A stretch of DNA of 13,434 bases. Origin: Burkholderiales bacterium. Its GTDB lineage: Bacteria; Pseudomonadota; Gammaproteobacteria; Burkholderiales; Thiobacillaceae. Where the stretch lies: assembly GCA_005790965.1 (NCBI GenBank), contig SXTL01000082.1:1-13434 (forward strand), written 5' to 3'. Each line of letters opens with the position of its first letter. The stretch's first letter is position 1. The position numbers and the translations under genes were made by a program. Shown one piece after another: positions 6,413 through 13,434 of this stretch. The notes beneath the pieces are model-generated. The model made no database searches and had not been told where the DNA came from. It was given only the letters and a program-made list of their open reading frames with translations.

Positions 6413-8431
6413 TTAGGCATACAGCCGCGCTTCGCCGCCCGGTAGCCAGCGGTCGAGGTGGCGGGCGACGGCGTCGGGATGGTTGCGCAGCAGTTCAGCA
6501 GCGGCTTGGCCGGCGGGTTCCAGCATCGGTGCGTCGGCCTCAATGTCGGCAAAGCGCAGGAGTTGCTGGCCAGACTGCCGCGCCCCGAGACGCTCACCGG
6601 GGCCGCGCAGGCGCAGGTCGTGGCGGGCAATGGCAAAACCGTCCTGGCTGTCCTTGAGGATGGCCAGCCGCTCGCGGGCGACGGCGCCGATCGGGTTGCT
6701 ATAAATCAGCAGGCAGGATGAGGCCCGCGCCCCGCGTCCTACTCGGCCCCGCAACTGGTGCATCTGCGCCAGTCCCATGCGCTCGGCGTGTTCGATCACC
6801 ATCAGGCGGGCGTTGGGCACATCAACGCCAACCTCGATGACGGTGGTGGCGACCAGAACATTAATTGCGCCGGCCTTGAAGGCGGCCATGACCGCCGCTT
6901 TTTCCGCCGCCTTCATTCGCCCGTGAACCAGGCCGATGACGAGTTGTGGCAGCGCGGCGCGGATCTCGGCGTGCGTATCAATGGCGGCCTTCAGATCGAG
7001 TTTTTCGGATTCCTCAATCAAGGGGCACACCCAATAGGCCTGACCGCCCCCGGCACAAAACTCGGCCAGCCGGGCGATCACCTCGGGCCGGCGGGCATCG
7101 CTCATTACTCGTGTTTCGATTGGCGTGCGTCCCGGTGGCAGGCTGTCGATGCTGGAGATGGCGAGGTCGGCGTAATAGCTCATTGCCAGTGTGCGCGGGA
7201 TGGGGGTGGCAGACATCATCAGCAAGTGGGGTAGGGTGGTTTCTGATTTACTGCGCAGGGCCAAGCGCTGTTCTACGCCAAAGCGGTGTTGTTCATCAAC
7301 GATCACCAAGCCCAGGCGAGCGAAGGAGACATCGTCCTGAATCAGGGCGTGGGTGCCGACGGCGATGGCGGCGCTGCCATCGGCCAAGGTGGCCAGGGCG
7401 GCGCTGCGGGCTTTGCCCCGGACGGCGCTCGACAACCAAACCACCGCAACGCCCAGGGGCGTAAACCAGTCGTGCAGCTTTTGATAAAGCTGTTCGGCCA
7501 GCAACTCAGTCGGTGCCATCAGGGCGGCTTGGCGACCGCTACCGACGGCGAGGGCGGCGCAGGCGGCAGCGACACAGGTCTTGCCGCTCCCGACATCGCC
7601 TTGCAGCAGGCGGTGCATGGGGTGCGGTGCGGCCAGGTCGGCGCGGATTTCGTCCAGACAACGCGCTTGCGCGGCAGTGAGGGTAAAGGGCAGGGCGGCC
7701 AGCAGGCGCGGGCTCAAGGCCTCGACATCATCAAGCGGCACGGCGGGTTGGTGCTGGCGCAGGGCGGCGGCGCGTTGCAGGGAAATTTGCTGGGCCAGAA
7801 GTTCGTCAAACTTGAGCCGCGCCCAGGCCGGCCCTTGGCGCAGTTCCAGCAGGGTCGTGTCGGCGTTGGCCGGTGGGTGGTGCAAAAAGCGCAGCGTTGC
7901 GGCGAATTCGGGCAGGCCCAGGCGCTGGCGCAAAGGTTCGGGAAGGCTGTCGGCCAGCTCGGCACGGTCTAGCGCGGCATCAATCGCTTGGCGCAGGCGA
8001 TATTGCGAGAGGGCGGCGACGCTGGGGTAGACCGGCGTCAGCGTTTTGGGGAGGGCTGTGGAAGGCCGCAAAACGCGGTAGCGCGGATGCACCATCTCCA
8101 TGCCAAACAGGCCGGGGCGCGCTTCGCCAAAGGCGCGGACGGTCACGCCCGGGGTGAGTGCAGCGGCCTGGTTGGGGCGAAAGTGCAAGAGACGAATACG
8201 GAGCCGCTGCTGGGTTGCGTCCTCAATTTCGAACAATAGTTGCGAGCGAGAGCCGCGTTGTTGTTCCTTGTGGGTCAGAACGCCTTCGACCTGGGCGACC
8301 TCGCCGGGCCTTAGAGCGGCAAACGGGGTCAGCCGGGTTTCGTCCTCAAACCGCAGGGGGAGGTGCAAGACCAGATCGGCTGCACGCGTCAGGCCGAGCA
8401 GGCGATGCGGCTCGGTGAGCTTTGCTGCCAC
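6413..8431 (-). CDS. recG: ATP-dependent DNA helicase RecG
   Basis: Monomeric double-stranded DNA translocase that regresses stalled forks and migrates branched DNA. It is 672 residues; E. coli RecG is 693. The N-terminal wedge domain carries the OB-fold region (about 40-120), with HLPLRFEDET at 23-32. Helicase motifs: I GDVGSGKT (278-285), Ia PTEL (307-310), II DEQHRFG (379-385), III MSATPIPRTL (406-415), and VI HQLRGRVGRG further on. The start is GTG (8429-8431). An in-frame TAA, which is also the ridA stop, lies only 12 bases upstream, so no longer N-terminus is possible. The start is therefore forced between those points, and the chain begins inside the region where relatives have the GVGxKVAxKL-like segment, making the N-terminus slightly short. 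No good Shine-Dalgarno is seen, suggesting coupling to ridA translation. Confidence 0.96.
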   Translation of the reverse strand: MAAKLTEPHRLLGLTRAADLVLHLPLRFEDETRLTPFAALRPGEVAQVEGVLTHKEQQRGSRSQLLFEIEDATQQRLRIRLLHFRPNQAAALTPGVTVRAFGEARPGLFGMEMVHPRYRVLRPSTALPKTLTPVYPSVAALSQYRLRQAIDAALDRAELADSLPEPLRQRLGLPEFAATLRFLHHPPANADTTLLELRQGPAWARLKFDELLAQQISLQRAAALRQHQPAVPLDDVEALSPRLLAALPFTLTAAQARCLDEIRADLAAPHPMHRLLQGDVGSGKTCVAAACAALAVGSGRQAALMAPTELLAEQLYQKLHDWFTPLGVAVVWLSSAVRGKARSAALATLADGSAAIAVGTHALIQDDVSFARLGLVIVDEQHRFGVEQRLALRSKSETTLPHLLMMSATPIPRTLAMSYYADLAISSIDSLPPGRTPIETRVMSDARRPEVIARLAEFCAGGGQAYWVCPLIEESEKLDLKAAIDTHAEIRAALPQLVIGLVHGRMKAAEKAAVMAAFKAGAINVLVATTVIEVGVDVPNARLMVIEHAERMGLAQMHQLRGRVGRGARASSCLLIYSNPIGAVARERLAILKDSQDGFAIARHDLRLRGPGERLGARQSGQQLLRFADIEADAPMLEPAGQAAAELLRNHPDAVARHLDRWLPGGEARLYA

Positions 8432-8443
8432 GGGCGCGCCGCG

Positions 8444-8824
8444 TTACTGCCCCAGCTCCAGCACAGCGTCGGCCTCAACCAAGGCGCCGCGCGGCAGGCT
8501 GGCGACGCCGACGGCGGCGCGGGCGGGGTAGGGCTGCTGAAAGTATTGCGCCATGATCTCGTTGACCTTGGCAAAGTGGCCAAGGTCGGTCAAAAACACA
8601 TTGAGTTTGACCACATCGTTCAGGCTACCGCCCGCGGCGTTGGCGACAGCGTGCAGGTTGGCAAAGACGCGGTGAATCTGTGCCTCGATGCCGTCAACCA
8701 TGGCCATGCTGGCCGGATCAAGGCCGATCTGGCCGGACAGATAGACGGTGCTGCCGACCTTAACGGCCTGCGAATAGGTGCCGATAGCGGCGGGGGCGTT
8801 GGGCGTGACGATGATGGTTTTCAT
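8444..8824 (-). CDS. ridA: RidA family 2-iminobutanoate/2-iminopropanoate deaminase
   Basis: A 126-residue YjgF/YER057c/UK114 protein, full length. RidA trimers hydrolyse reactive enamines/imines such as 2-aminoacrylate released by PLP enzymes, protecting other PLP enzymes in the cell. The active-site residues expected for deaminase-competent members are present: Tyr17 (IGTYSQA), Arg102 in YPARAAV and Glu117 in LVEADAVLEL, with the YLSGQIGLDP strand at 28-37. It lies 12 bases after spoT and 12 bases before the recG start. The link to its neighbours is positional; no direct partnership is implied by the sequence. Confidence 0.94.
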   Translation of the reverse strand: MKTIIVTPNAPAAIGTYSQAVKVGSTVYLSGQIGLDPASMAMVDGIEAQIHRVFANLHAVANAAGGSLNDVVKLNVFLTDLGHFAKVNEIMAQYFQQPYPARAAVGVASLPRGALVEADAVLELGQ

Positions 8825-8836
8825 GGGTCTTGGGGG

Positions 8837-11077
8837 CTAGGCTGGAGAGCGATGGGTGTGGCCTTCCGATGGGTTCTTCAGGCGGTGGATACGAGAGACC
8901 TCGGGCAGGGCGCGCATGGCGCGCATCAGGCGGGAAAGGTGGGCCCGATTTTGCACCTCGACGGTGAAGATGAGCTGGGTATGTGCGCCACCGCTGTCTT
9001 CAATCATGTGGACATCGTCGATGTTGGAGCCTTCGCTGGCGATGATGTTGGCAATCCGCGCCAAGACGCCGCGCTGATTCAGGGTCACAACGCGGATAGT
9101 GACGCGGAAGACCCGATCGAGTTCATGGGCCCACTCCACATTGATCCATTTATCGGGGTCTTCGCGATAGTGGCTGACCTGAGAGCAATCATGGGTATGG
9201 ATGATGAGGCCTTGGCTTTTCTTGATCTGGCCGATGATGGGGTCGCCCGGGATCGGGCTACAGCAACGCCCCATCCGCACGGCAATGCCTTCGCTGCCGC
9301 GAATCAGGAGCGGCCCCGCGGCTTGGGTGCGGGCGCTGGTGGTTTCATCGCGCACCAGTAATTGCCGGGCGACGACCACGCCCAATTGCTTGCCTAGGCC
9401 GATGTCAGTCAGGGTTTCGGCGCGGCTGCGTCCTGTGGCCCGCGTGTATTTTTGCCATTGTGTGGCGCTGATCGCATCTGGGTCAGAGCCGAAGGCCCGC
9501 AAGGCTTGCCCCAGAAGCAGGCCGCCCAAGGCCTCGGACTCTTGCTGATTGGCGCGCTTGATGGCGCTCCGGATTTGGGCGCGGGCCTTACCCGTGAAGG
9601 CAAAGTGTGCCCAAGTGGGGTTGGGCGTGGCTTGATCGTCGGTTAGGACCTCAACCCGGTCGCCATTGCAAAGGGGAGTTGAGAGCGGAGCCATGTCGCC
9701 ATTGATGCGCACCGAGTGACAGTGGTTGCCGATCGTGGTGTGAACGGCGTAGGCAAAGTCGATGGCGGTAGCCCCGCGCGGCAGGGACATGATCTTGCCC
9801 TTGGGGGTAAAAACATAGACCGCATCCGGGAACAGATCCACCTTGATATGTTCCAAAAACTCGGTCGAATCGCGGCTATCGGCCTGGATATCGAGTAGCC
9901 CTTGCAGCCATTTATGGGTCTGCTGTTGGGCAGCCGAGAGATCGCCTCCGGCGGACTTGTACATCCAGTGCGAGGCGACCCCGGATTCGGCAATGTGATG
10001 CATATCGCGCGAGCGGACCTGCACCTCGATCGGCGCGCCAAAGGGGCCAAACAGGGTGGTGTGCAGAGATTGGTAGCCATTGGCCTTGCCGATGGCAATG
10101 TAGTCCTTGAACTTGCCCGGAATGGGTTTGTACAGGCCGTGCAAAACCCCCAACGCGGTATAACAGGCGAGCTGGTTTTCGGTAATAACCCGGAAACCGT
10201 AGATATCGTAAACCTCGGAAAAGGTAAGGTGCTTGGCCTGCATCTTGCGGTGAATGCTGGCCAGATGCTTTTCCCGCTGGGTAACCTCGGCCGGCAGGCC
10301 AACCTCGGCGAGGTGCTGCTGGATATCGGCGCGGATCTTTTCCAGCACGGTGGCGCGGTCGATGCGCGCCTCCTGAATGGCCTTTTCCAAAACCCGGTAG
10401 CGGGTGGGATGGAGGTGACGAAAGGCGAGGTCTTCCAGTTCCTGATAGAGCCGATTCAGGCCCAGACGGTTGGCAATGGGGGCATAAATGTCCAGCGTCT
10501 CTTGGGCGATGCGCTGGCGCTTGGATTCGTCCATGGCCCCCAGGGTGCGCATGTTGTGGCTGCGGTCGGCCAGCTTGATGAGGATGACGCGCACATCGCG
10601 CGACATGGCCAGCAGCATTTTGCGAAAGTTCTCCGCCTGCGCATCCGCCTTGCTCTCAAAGTGAATCCGGTCGAGTTTGGTAACGCCATCGACCAAGGCG
10701 GCGACAGATTCGCCAAACTGGGCCGCAATGTCGGCATGCGAGATGTCGGTGTCTTCTACAACATCGTGCAGCAAGGCCGCGACCAAGGTTTGCAGATCCA
10801 TATGCCAAGAGGCGAGGATGGCTGCAACGGCCAAAGGGTGGGTAATGTAGGCCGTACCGTCGACCCGCAACTGACCTGTGTGCGCAGCGGCACTATAGGC
10901 GTAGGCCCGCTCAAAAACCTGTCTTTCCTCAGGCTTGAGGTAATCGAGGGCGGGAAGTGACTCGGCGATTGGCTCGGCAAGTGAGCCAGCCGTTGGCCCA
11001 GCAACGGGCTCGGCCATCGGGTCGGGGAGGGCGGGGGCAGAGGCGGCTGAGGAAGGGGTCACCACAAGAGAGGCCAT
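8837..11077 (-). CDS. spoT: Bifunctional (p)ppGpp synthetase/hydrolase, SpoT/Rel type
   Basis: Makes and degrades the stringent-response alarmone. Taking ATG 11077 as start gives 746 residues; a GTG at 11098 would add 7. Domains in order: an Ala/Pro-rich low-complexity leader (about 1-42); HD hydrolase with HDVVEDT (104-110) and KLADRSHNMRT (168-178), both intact; synthetase with VYDIYGFRV (289-297), KFKD (322-325), GKANGYQSLHTT (330-341) and EVQVR (351-355); a TGS domain (413-480); a Cys-rich element with RCC (604-606) and HDC (629-631); and a C-terminal ACT domain (about 656-733). The basic KFKD, rather than the acidic ExDD of RelA, and the intact HD residues point to a bifunctional enzyme. 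No strong ribosome-binding site precedes either start; ATG is preferred over GTG. It follows rpoZ by 24 bases, the classic rpoZ-spoT pairing. Confidence 0.95.
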   Translation of the reverse strand: MASLVVTPSSAASAPALPDPMAEPVAGPTAGSLAEPIAESLPALDYLKPEERQVFERAYAYSAAAHTGQLRVDGTAYITHPLAVAAILASWHMDLQTLVAALLHDVVEDTDISHADIAAQFGESVAALVDGVTKLDRIHFESKADAQAENFRKMLLAMSRDVRVILIKLADRSHNMRTLGAMDESKRQRIAQETLDIYAPIANRLGLNRLYQELEDLAFRHLHPTRYRVLEKAIQEARIDRATVLEKIRADIQQHLAEVGLPAEVTQREKHLASIHRKMQAKHLTFSEVYDIYGFRVITENQLACYTALGVLHGLYKPIPGKFKDYIAIGKANGYQSLHTTLFGPFGAPIEVQVRSRDMHHIAESGVASHWMYKSAGGDLSAAQQQTHKWLQGLLDIQADSRDSTEFLEHIKVDLFPDAVYVFTPKGKIMSLPRGATAIDFAYAVHTTIGNHCHSVRINGDMAPLSTPLCNGDRVEVLTDDQATPNPTWAHFAFTGKARAQIRSAIKRANQQESEALGGLLLGQALRAFGSDPDAISATQWQKYTRATGRSRAETLTDIGLGKQLGVVVARQLLVRDETTSARTQAAGPLLIRGSEGIAVRMGRCCSPIPGDPIIGQIKKSQGLIIHTHDCSQVSHYREDPDKWINVEWAHELDRVFRVTIRVVTLNQRGVLARIANIIASEGSNIDDVHMIEDSGGAHTQLIFTVEVQNRAHLSRLMRAMRALPEVSRIHRLKNPSEGHTHRSPA

Positions 11078-11101
11078 GAGGTGAACCGGTGCCGCCACCG
11101 A

Positions 11102-11308
11102 TTAGGGCTGAGCGCGGCGCAACTCGTCTAGCCCGGTTTTGCCTTCAGCAATTTCTCGCAGGGCGATGACGGCGGGCTTGTCACGGTTGGCTTCGACCCT
11201 CGGCTCGGCACCGATGGAAATGCGGCGGGCGCGCCAGCTTGCGGCCAGGGTCATTTCAAAGCGGTTGGGGATTTGGGCAAGACAATCGTCAACGGTTACG
11301 CGAGCCAT
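11102..11308 (-). CDS. rpoZ: RNA polymerase omega subunit
   Basis: A 68-residue omega subunit, shorter than the 91 residues of E. coli because the tail is reduced. Omega helps fold and assemble the beta' subunit and forms part of a ppGpp-binding site. The N-terminus MARVTVDD keeps the MAR segment which, in E. coli, contributes to ppGpp binding at the beta'-omega interface. The NRFEMTL (16-22), RARR and DKPAVIALREIAEGK (43-57) stretches match the family core. A good ribosome-binding site (CAGGAA at 11315-11320, 7 bases before ATG) supports the start. It lies 36 bases after gmk and just before spoT. Confidence 0.94.
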   Translation of the reverse strand: MARVTVDDCLAQIPNRFEMTLAASWRARRISIGAEPRVEANRDKPAVIALREIAEGKTGLDELRRAQP

Positions 11309-11336
11309 GGGGTGTTCCTGTGATAAGAGTGGGGCG

Positions 11337-11342
11337 ATTTTA
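11337..11342 (-). promoter_or_regulatory. Candidate -10 box (TAAAAT) upstream of rpoZ
   Basis: AGGTAAAATCGCCCC on the minus strand occupies the gmk-rpoZ gap. The TAAAAT hexamer is followed by a GC-rich stretch, and predicted initiation near 11330 would leave about 20 bases of leader, including the rpoZ ribosome-binding site. No convincing -35 box is found inside the gmk end, so it may be a secondary promoter within the operon or chance. Confidence 0.3.
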
Positions 11343-11344
11343 CC

Positions 11345-11950
11345 TCAATTGGCCAGTAATGCGGCGACCAGCGCGTGAGTTTCGTGGCGTCTCCGCTGGC
11401 GTTGCCCGCGACAGACGGCCAGCAGATCTTCCAGCGCGGTTTCGAAGACATCATTGATCAATACATAATCAAAGGCGTTAGCGTGGGCAATATCAGCTCG
11501 GGCCGCTGCCAGACGAGTGGCGATAATCTCGGCGCTATCCTGGCCGCGCCCCTCCAGACGGCTTTTCAGCGCAGCGAGCGAGGGGGGCAGGATAAAAATG
11601 CCAATCGCCTCCGGGATCAGGGTGCGGACGCGTTCGGCACCTTGCCAGTCGATCTCCAACAAGATGTCGCTACCCGCCGCGCGCTGGGCCGTAATACCGC
11701 TCTGCGAAGTGCCATAAAAGTTGCCATAAACCTCGGCGCTTTCCAGAAATTCGCCCCGCATCTGCATGGCTTCGAAGGTCTCGCGATCGACAAAGTGATA
11801 TTCCCGGCCGTTGACCTCGCCCGGGCGCGGGGCGCGGGTGGTATGCGAAATCGATAGATGGATATGCGAGTCGCGGGCCAGCAGTGCTTTGACTAGGCTG
11901 GATTTTCCAGCCCCGGAGGGAGCCGAGACGATAAACAGATTTCCGGACAT
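11345..11950 (-). CDS. gmk: Guanylate kinase
   Basis: Phosphorylates GMP to GDP with ATP; essential for guanine nucleotide supply. It is 201 residues, normal for bacteria. The P-loop is PSGAGKSS (11-18), the GMP-binding segment SHTTRAPRPGE (35-45), EFLESAEVYGNFYGTS (67-82) and LEIDWQGA (98-105). It lies 9 bases after yicC and upstream of rpoZ-spoT, an arrangement also found in many other proteobacteria; its product feeds the GDP/GTP pool used by SpoT. The ribosome-binding site is weak (AGAAAG within the spacer). Confidence 0.97.
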   Translation of the reverse strand: MSGNLFIVSAPSGAGKSSLVKALLARDSHIHLSISHTTRAPRPGEVNGREYHFVDRETFEAMQMRGEFLESAEVYGNFYGTSQSGITAQRAAGSDILLEIDWQGAERVRTLIPEAIGIFILPPSLAALKSRLEGRGQDSAEIIATRLAAARADIAHANAFDYVLINDVFETALEDLLAVCRGQRQRRRHETHALVAALLAN

Positions 11951-11959
11951 AACGACTTT

Positions 11960-12841
11960 CTATTCAATGTTCTGGATTTGCTCTCTCATCTGTTCGATGA
12001 GAACTTTTAATTCGACAGCGGCGTGCGAGATATCCAGCGCGCCGGCCTTGGAACCCAAGGTATTCGCCTCGCGGTTAAGCTCTTGCATCAGAAAATCGAG
12101 CCGTTTTCCGGCCGGCCCACCCTTGGTGAGGGTGCGTTCCACCTCGGTCAGGTGCGCCAGCAGGCGGTCGAGTTCTTCGTCAATATCGATCTTTTGCGCG
12201 AACAGGGCAACTTCCTGCACGATGCGGTCGAGATTAAGGTCGGGGGCGAGTTCGATAAAGCGCTTCTGTAGCTTGTCGCGGTAGGCGGCCACCATCTCGG
12301 GAACTCGCGGCCGCAGTTGCGTGGCTTGGGCACGGATGGCCTGCAGGCGTTCGAGCAGGAGGGCGGCGAGTTTTTCGCCTTCACGAGCGCGGGAGGCGTT
12401 GAAATCTTTAATCAGAGCGTCCATGCGTTCCAAGACGGCGCTTTGCAAGGCTTCGTTGTCGATCGCCGTCTCGCCCATCACCCCGGGCCAGCGTAGCAGT
12501 TCGCCCAAACCCAGGGGTCTGGCATCAGGTGCCAAACGCTGAGCGCTGGCGGCGAGCTGCATCAGATGCGCCAAAACGGCGCTGTCCAGGGTCGCCGGCA
12601 GGTTGGCATCGCTACGGGCCAGAAAATGGATGCGGCATTCCACCTTGCCGCGCCCGACTTGGGCGCTAATGCGTTCGCGCAAGGGGCCCTCAAGCACCCG
12701 CAAGTCTTCGCTCATGCGGAAAGTGAGTTCCAGAAAACGGTTGTTGACGGCGCGCAGTTCGAGGCTGAGGTGGCCATGGGCGCTCTGGCTGAGATCGGCG
12801 CTGTGACTGGCGTAGCCGGTCATGCTGTGGATGGTGGGCAT
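11960..12841 (-). CDS. yicC: YicC family endoribonuclease
   Basis: A 293-residue YicC protein (E. coli 287). The family was long called a stress-induced protein; E. coli YicC has since been described as an endoribonuclease involved in RNA turnover. Recognition rests on the N-terminal SMTGYA (6-11), ELRAVNNRFLEL (about 28-39), the C-terminal GKRLDFLMQELNREANTLGS block, and the final KVLIEQMREQIQNIE, almost identical to E. coli as I recall it. The frame stays open 64 codons upstream, across the intergenic region and into antisense rph, so ATG 12841 is chosen by homology. GGA about 8 bases upstream is a weak ribosome-binding site. It is first in the minus-strand run and divergent from rph. Confidence 0.94.
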   Translation of the reverse strand: MPTIHSMTGYASHSADLSQSAHGHLSLELRAVNNRFLELTFRMSEDLRVLEGPLRERISAQVGRGKVECRIHFLARSDANLPATLDSAVLAHLMQLAASAQRLAPDARPLGLGELLRWPGVMGETAIDNEALQSAVLERMDALIKDFNASRAREGEKLAALLLERLQAIRAQATQLRPRVPEMVAAYRDKLQKRFIELAPDLNLDRIVQEVALFAQKIDIDEELDRLLAHLTEVERTLTKGGPAGKRLDFLMQELNREANTLGSKAGALDISHAAVELKVLIEQMREQIQNIE

Positions 12842-12868
12842 GGCATTCCAAGGGTTGAATGAATCGAG

Positions 12869-12874
12869 ATGATA
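12869..12874 (-). promoter_or_regulatory. Candidate -10 box (TATCAT) for yicC and the downstream operon
   Basis: The 111-base gap between yicC and rph (12842-12952) must hold divergent promoters if both genes are transcribed from here. On the minus strand CGCTATCATCTCG gives a TATCAT hexamer 28 bases before the yicC ATG. No good -35 match is present at 15-18 bases. Confidence rests on location more than sequence. Confidence 0.25.
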
Positions 12875-12909
12875 GCGCAGGCCGTCAGGTTGCCGGCCCC
12901 TGAGGAGGT

Positions 12910-12915
12910 TAGAAT
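12910..12915 (+). promoter_or_regulatory. Candidate -10 box (TAGAAT) for rph
   Basis: GGTTAGAATAGGCCCC on the plus strand lies 37 bases before the rph ATG in the divergent gap. The hexamer is followed by a GC-rich discriminator-like stretch. TTGCCG at 12890-12895 resembles a -35 box but the 14-base spacer is too short, so the upstream element is unresolved. Confidence 0.33.
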
Positions 12916-12952
12916 AGGCCCCGTTGTATGCCAATTTCCCGGATTCTTTCTC

Positions 12953-13434
12953 ATGACTGAACTTTCTCGCCCCTCGGGCCGCGTCGCAAACCAGTTGCGC
13001 GCCGTGCGCCTCACCCGTAATTTCACCAAACACGCCGAAGGCTCGGTGCTGATCGAGTGCGGCGACACTCAGGTGTTATGCACCGCCAGCGTGCTGGAAA
13101 AGGTGCCGCCGCATGTGCGTGGCAGTGGTGGCGGCTGGCTCACCGCTGAATACGGCATGTTGCCACGCGCGACCCACACCCGAGGAGACCGTGAGGCGGC
13201 GCGGGGCAAGCAATCGGGCCGCACCCAGGAGATTCAGCGCCTGATTGGACGAAGCCTGCGCGCGGCGGTGGACCTGTCCAAATTGGGCGAGCGTACGATT
13301 CATGTCGATTGTGATGTCCTGCAAGCCGACGGCGGTACCCGCACCGCCAGCATTACCGGCGCCTGGGTCGCCGTGCATGACGCGGTGGACTGGCTGGTGC
13401 GTGAAGGCAAGATTCCGGCCTCGGTCATGCGCGA
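12953..13434 (+). CDS. rph: Ribonuclease PH (3' end outside window)
   Basis: Phosphorolytic 3'-to-5' exoribonuclease that trims tRNA precursors using inorganic phosphate and forms a hexameric ring. The first 160 codons are present and the frame is open at the right edge; the full family length is about 240. Clear matches: RLTRNFTKHAEGSVLIECGD (about 21-40), GWLTAEYGMLPRATHTR (61-77), RTQEIQRLIGRSLRA (91-105), and DCDVLQADGGTRTASITGA (121-139). The start at ATG 12953 fits the family N-terminus; no clear Shine-Dalgarno precedes it. It is divergent from yicC, a pairing common in proteobacteria; in E. coli the two genes also sit side by side. Confidence 0.96.
   Translation, partial: MTELSRPSGRVANQLRAVRLTRNFTKHAEGSVLIECGDTQVLCTASVLEKVPPHVRGSGGGWLTAEYGMLPRATHTRGDREAARGKQSGRTQEIQRLIGRSLRAAVDLSKLGERTIHVDCDVLQADGGTRTASITGAWVAVHDAVDWLVREGKIPASVMR

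Noticed and set aside
8363..9361. 332-codon plus-strand open frame across recG, ridA and spoT.
   Set aside because: It runs antisense through three conserved genes, is rich in Gly/Ala/His/Asp shadow composition and has no recognisable family.
9902..10960. 352-codon plus-strand open frame antisense to spoT.
   Set aside because: Entirely inside the spoT coding region, with no recognisable motif; best explained as a codon-bias shadow.
12842..13033. In-frame 64-codon extension of yicC into the divergent region and antisense rph.
   Set aside because: It would cross the promoter region and overlap rph; YicC homology begins just after ATG 12841 (SMTGYA).
1..13434. Search for a hidden defence, mobile or otherwise undescribed system.
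   Set aside because: All substantial coding capacity is accounted for by recognised housekeeping families. No repeat arrays, integrase or transposase remnants, toxin-antitoxin pairs, tRNA genes or compositionally foreign segments were seen.

Overview
This is an ordinary, gene-dense chromosomal segment from a proteobacterium. The gene order yicC-gmk-rpoZ-spoT-ridA-recG-ubiC-ubiA, together with the style of the SpoT, RecG, UbiC and ArgD proteins, suggests a betaproteobacterium. That is inference from protein resemblance; no search was possible. The sequence is GC-rich by eye and no gene looks foreign in base composition. There are no RNA genes, insertion sequences, CRISPR arrays, integrases or phage genes. 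Nearly every base is coding: the only non-coding stretches above 40 bases are about 103 bases after comEC and about 111 bases between yicC and rph.

Left half, plus strand (1-5007). The window opens inside the 3' end of comEC, the DNA-uptake channel, of which only the metallo-beta-lactamase-like C-terminal domain is present. After a short gap comes a tight arginine run: argD (acetylornithine aminotransferase), argF (ornithine carbamoyltransferase) and argG (argininosuccinate synthase). argF and argG overlap by ATGA. Two small genes follow within 14 bases of each other: ppnP (cupin-type nucleoside phosphorylase) and a yajQ-family gene, some relatives of which bind cyclic di-GMP.

Right half, minus strand (5008-12841), in transcription order: yicC (endoribonuclease family), gmk (guanylate kinase), rpoZ (RNA polymerase omega), spoT (bifunctional ppGpp synthetase/hydrolase), ridA (enamine/imine deaminase), recG (branch-migration helicase), ubiC (chorismate lyase) and ubiA (4-hydroxybenzoate polyprenyltransferase). 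Gaps are 9-36 bases and ubiC/ubiA overlap by ATGA, so all or most may be co-transcribed. gmk, rpoZ and spoT form a functional set: guanylate kinase feeds the GDP/GTP pool, SpoT makes and degrades ppGpp, and omega contributes a ppGpp-binding site on RNA polymerase. ubiC and ubiA encode the first two committed steps of ubiquinone synthesis.

The two halves meet tail-to-tail at 5007/5008 with no base between the stop codons. At the right edge, rph (RNase PH) starts divergently from yicC and runs off the window.

I found no convincing undescribed system. The points worth a second look are small: the zero-gap convergent junction, the ridA/recG arrangement (same frame, one stop apart, GTG start), recurring TA(A/G)AAT boxes with GC-rich downstream sequence on the minus strand and near rph, and the start and N-terminal extension of SpoT.
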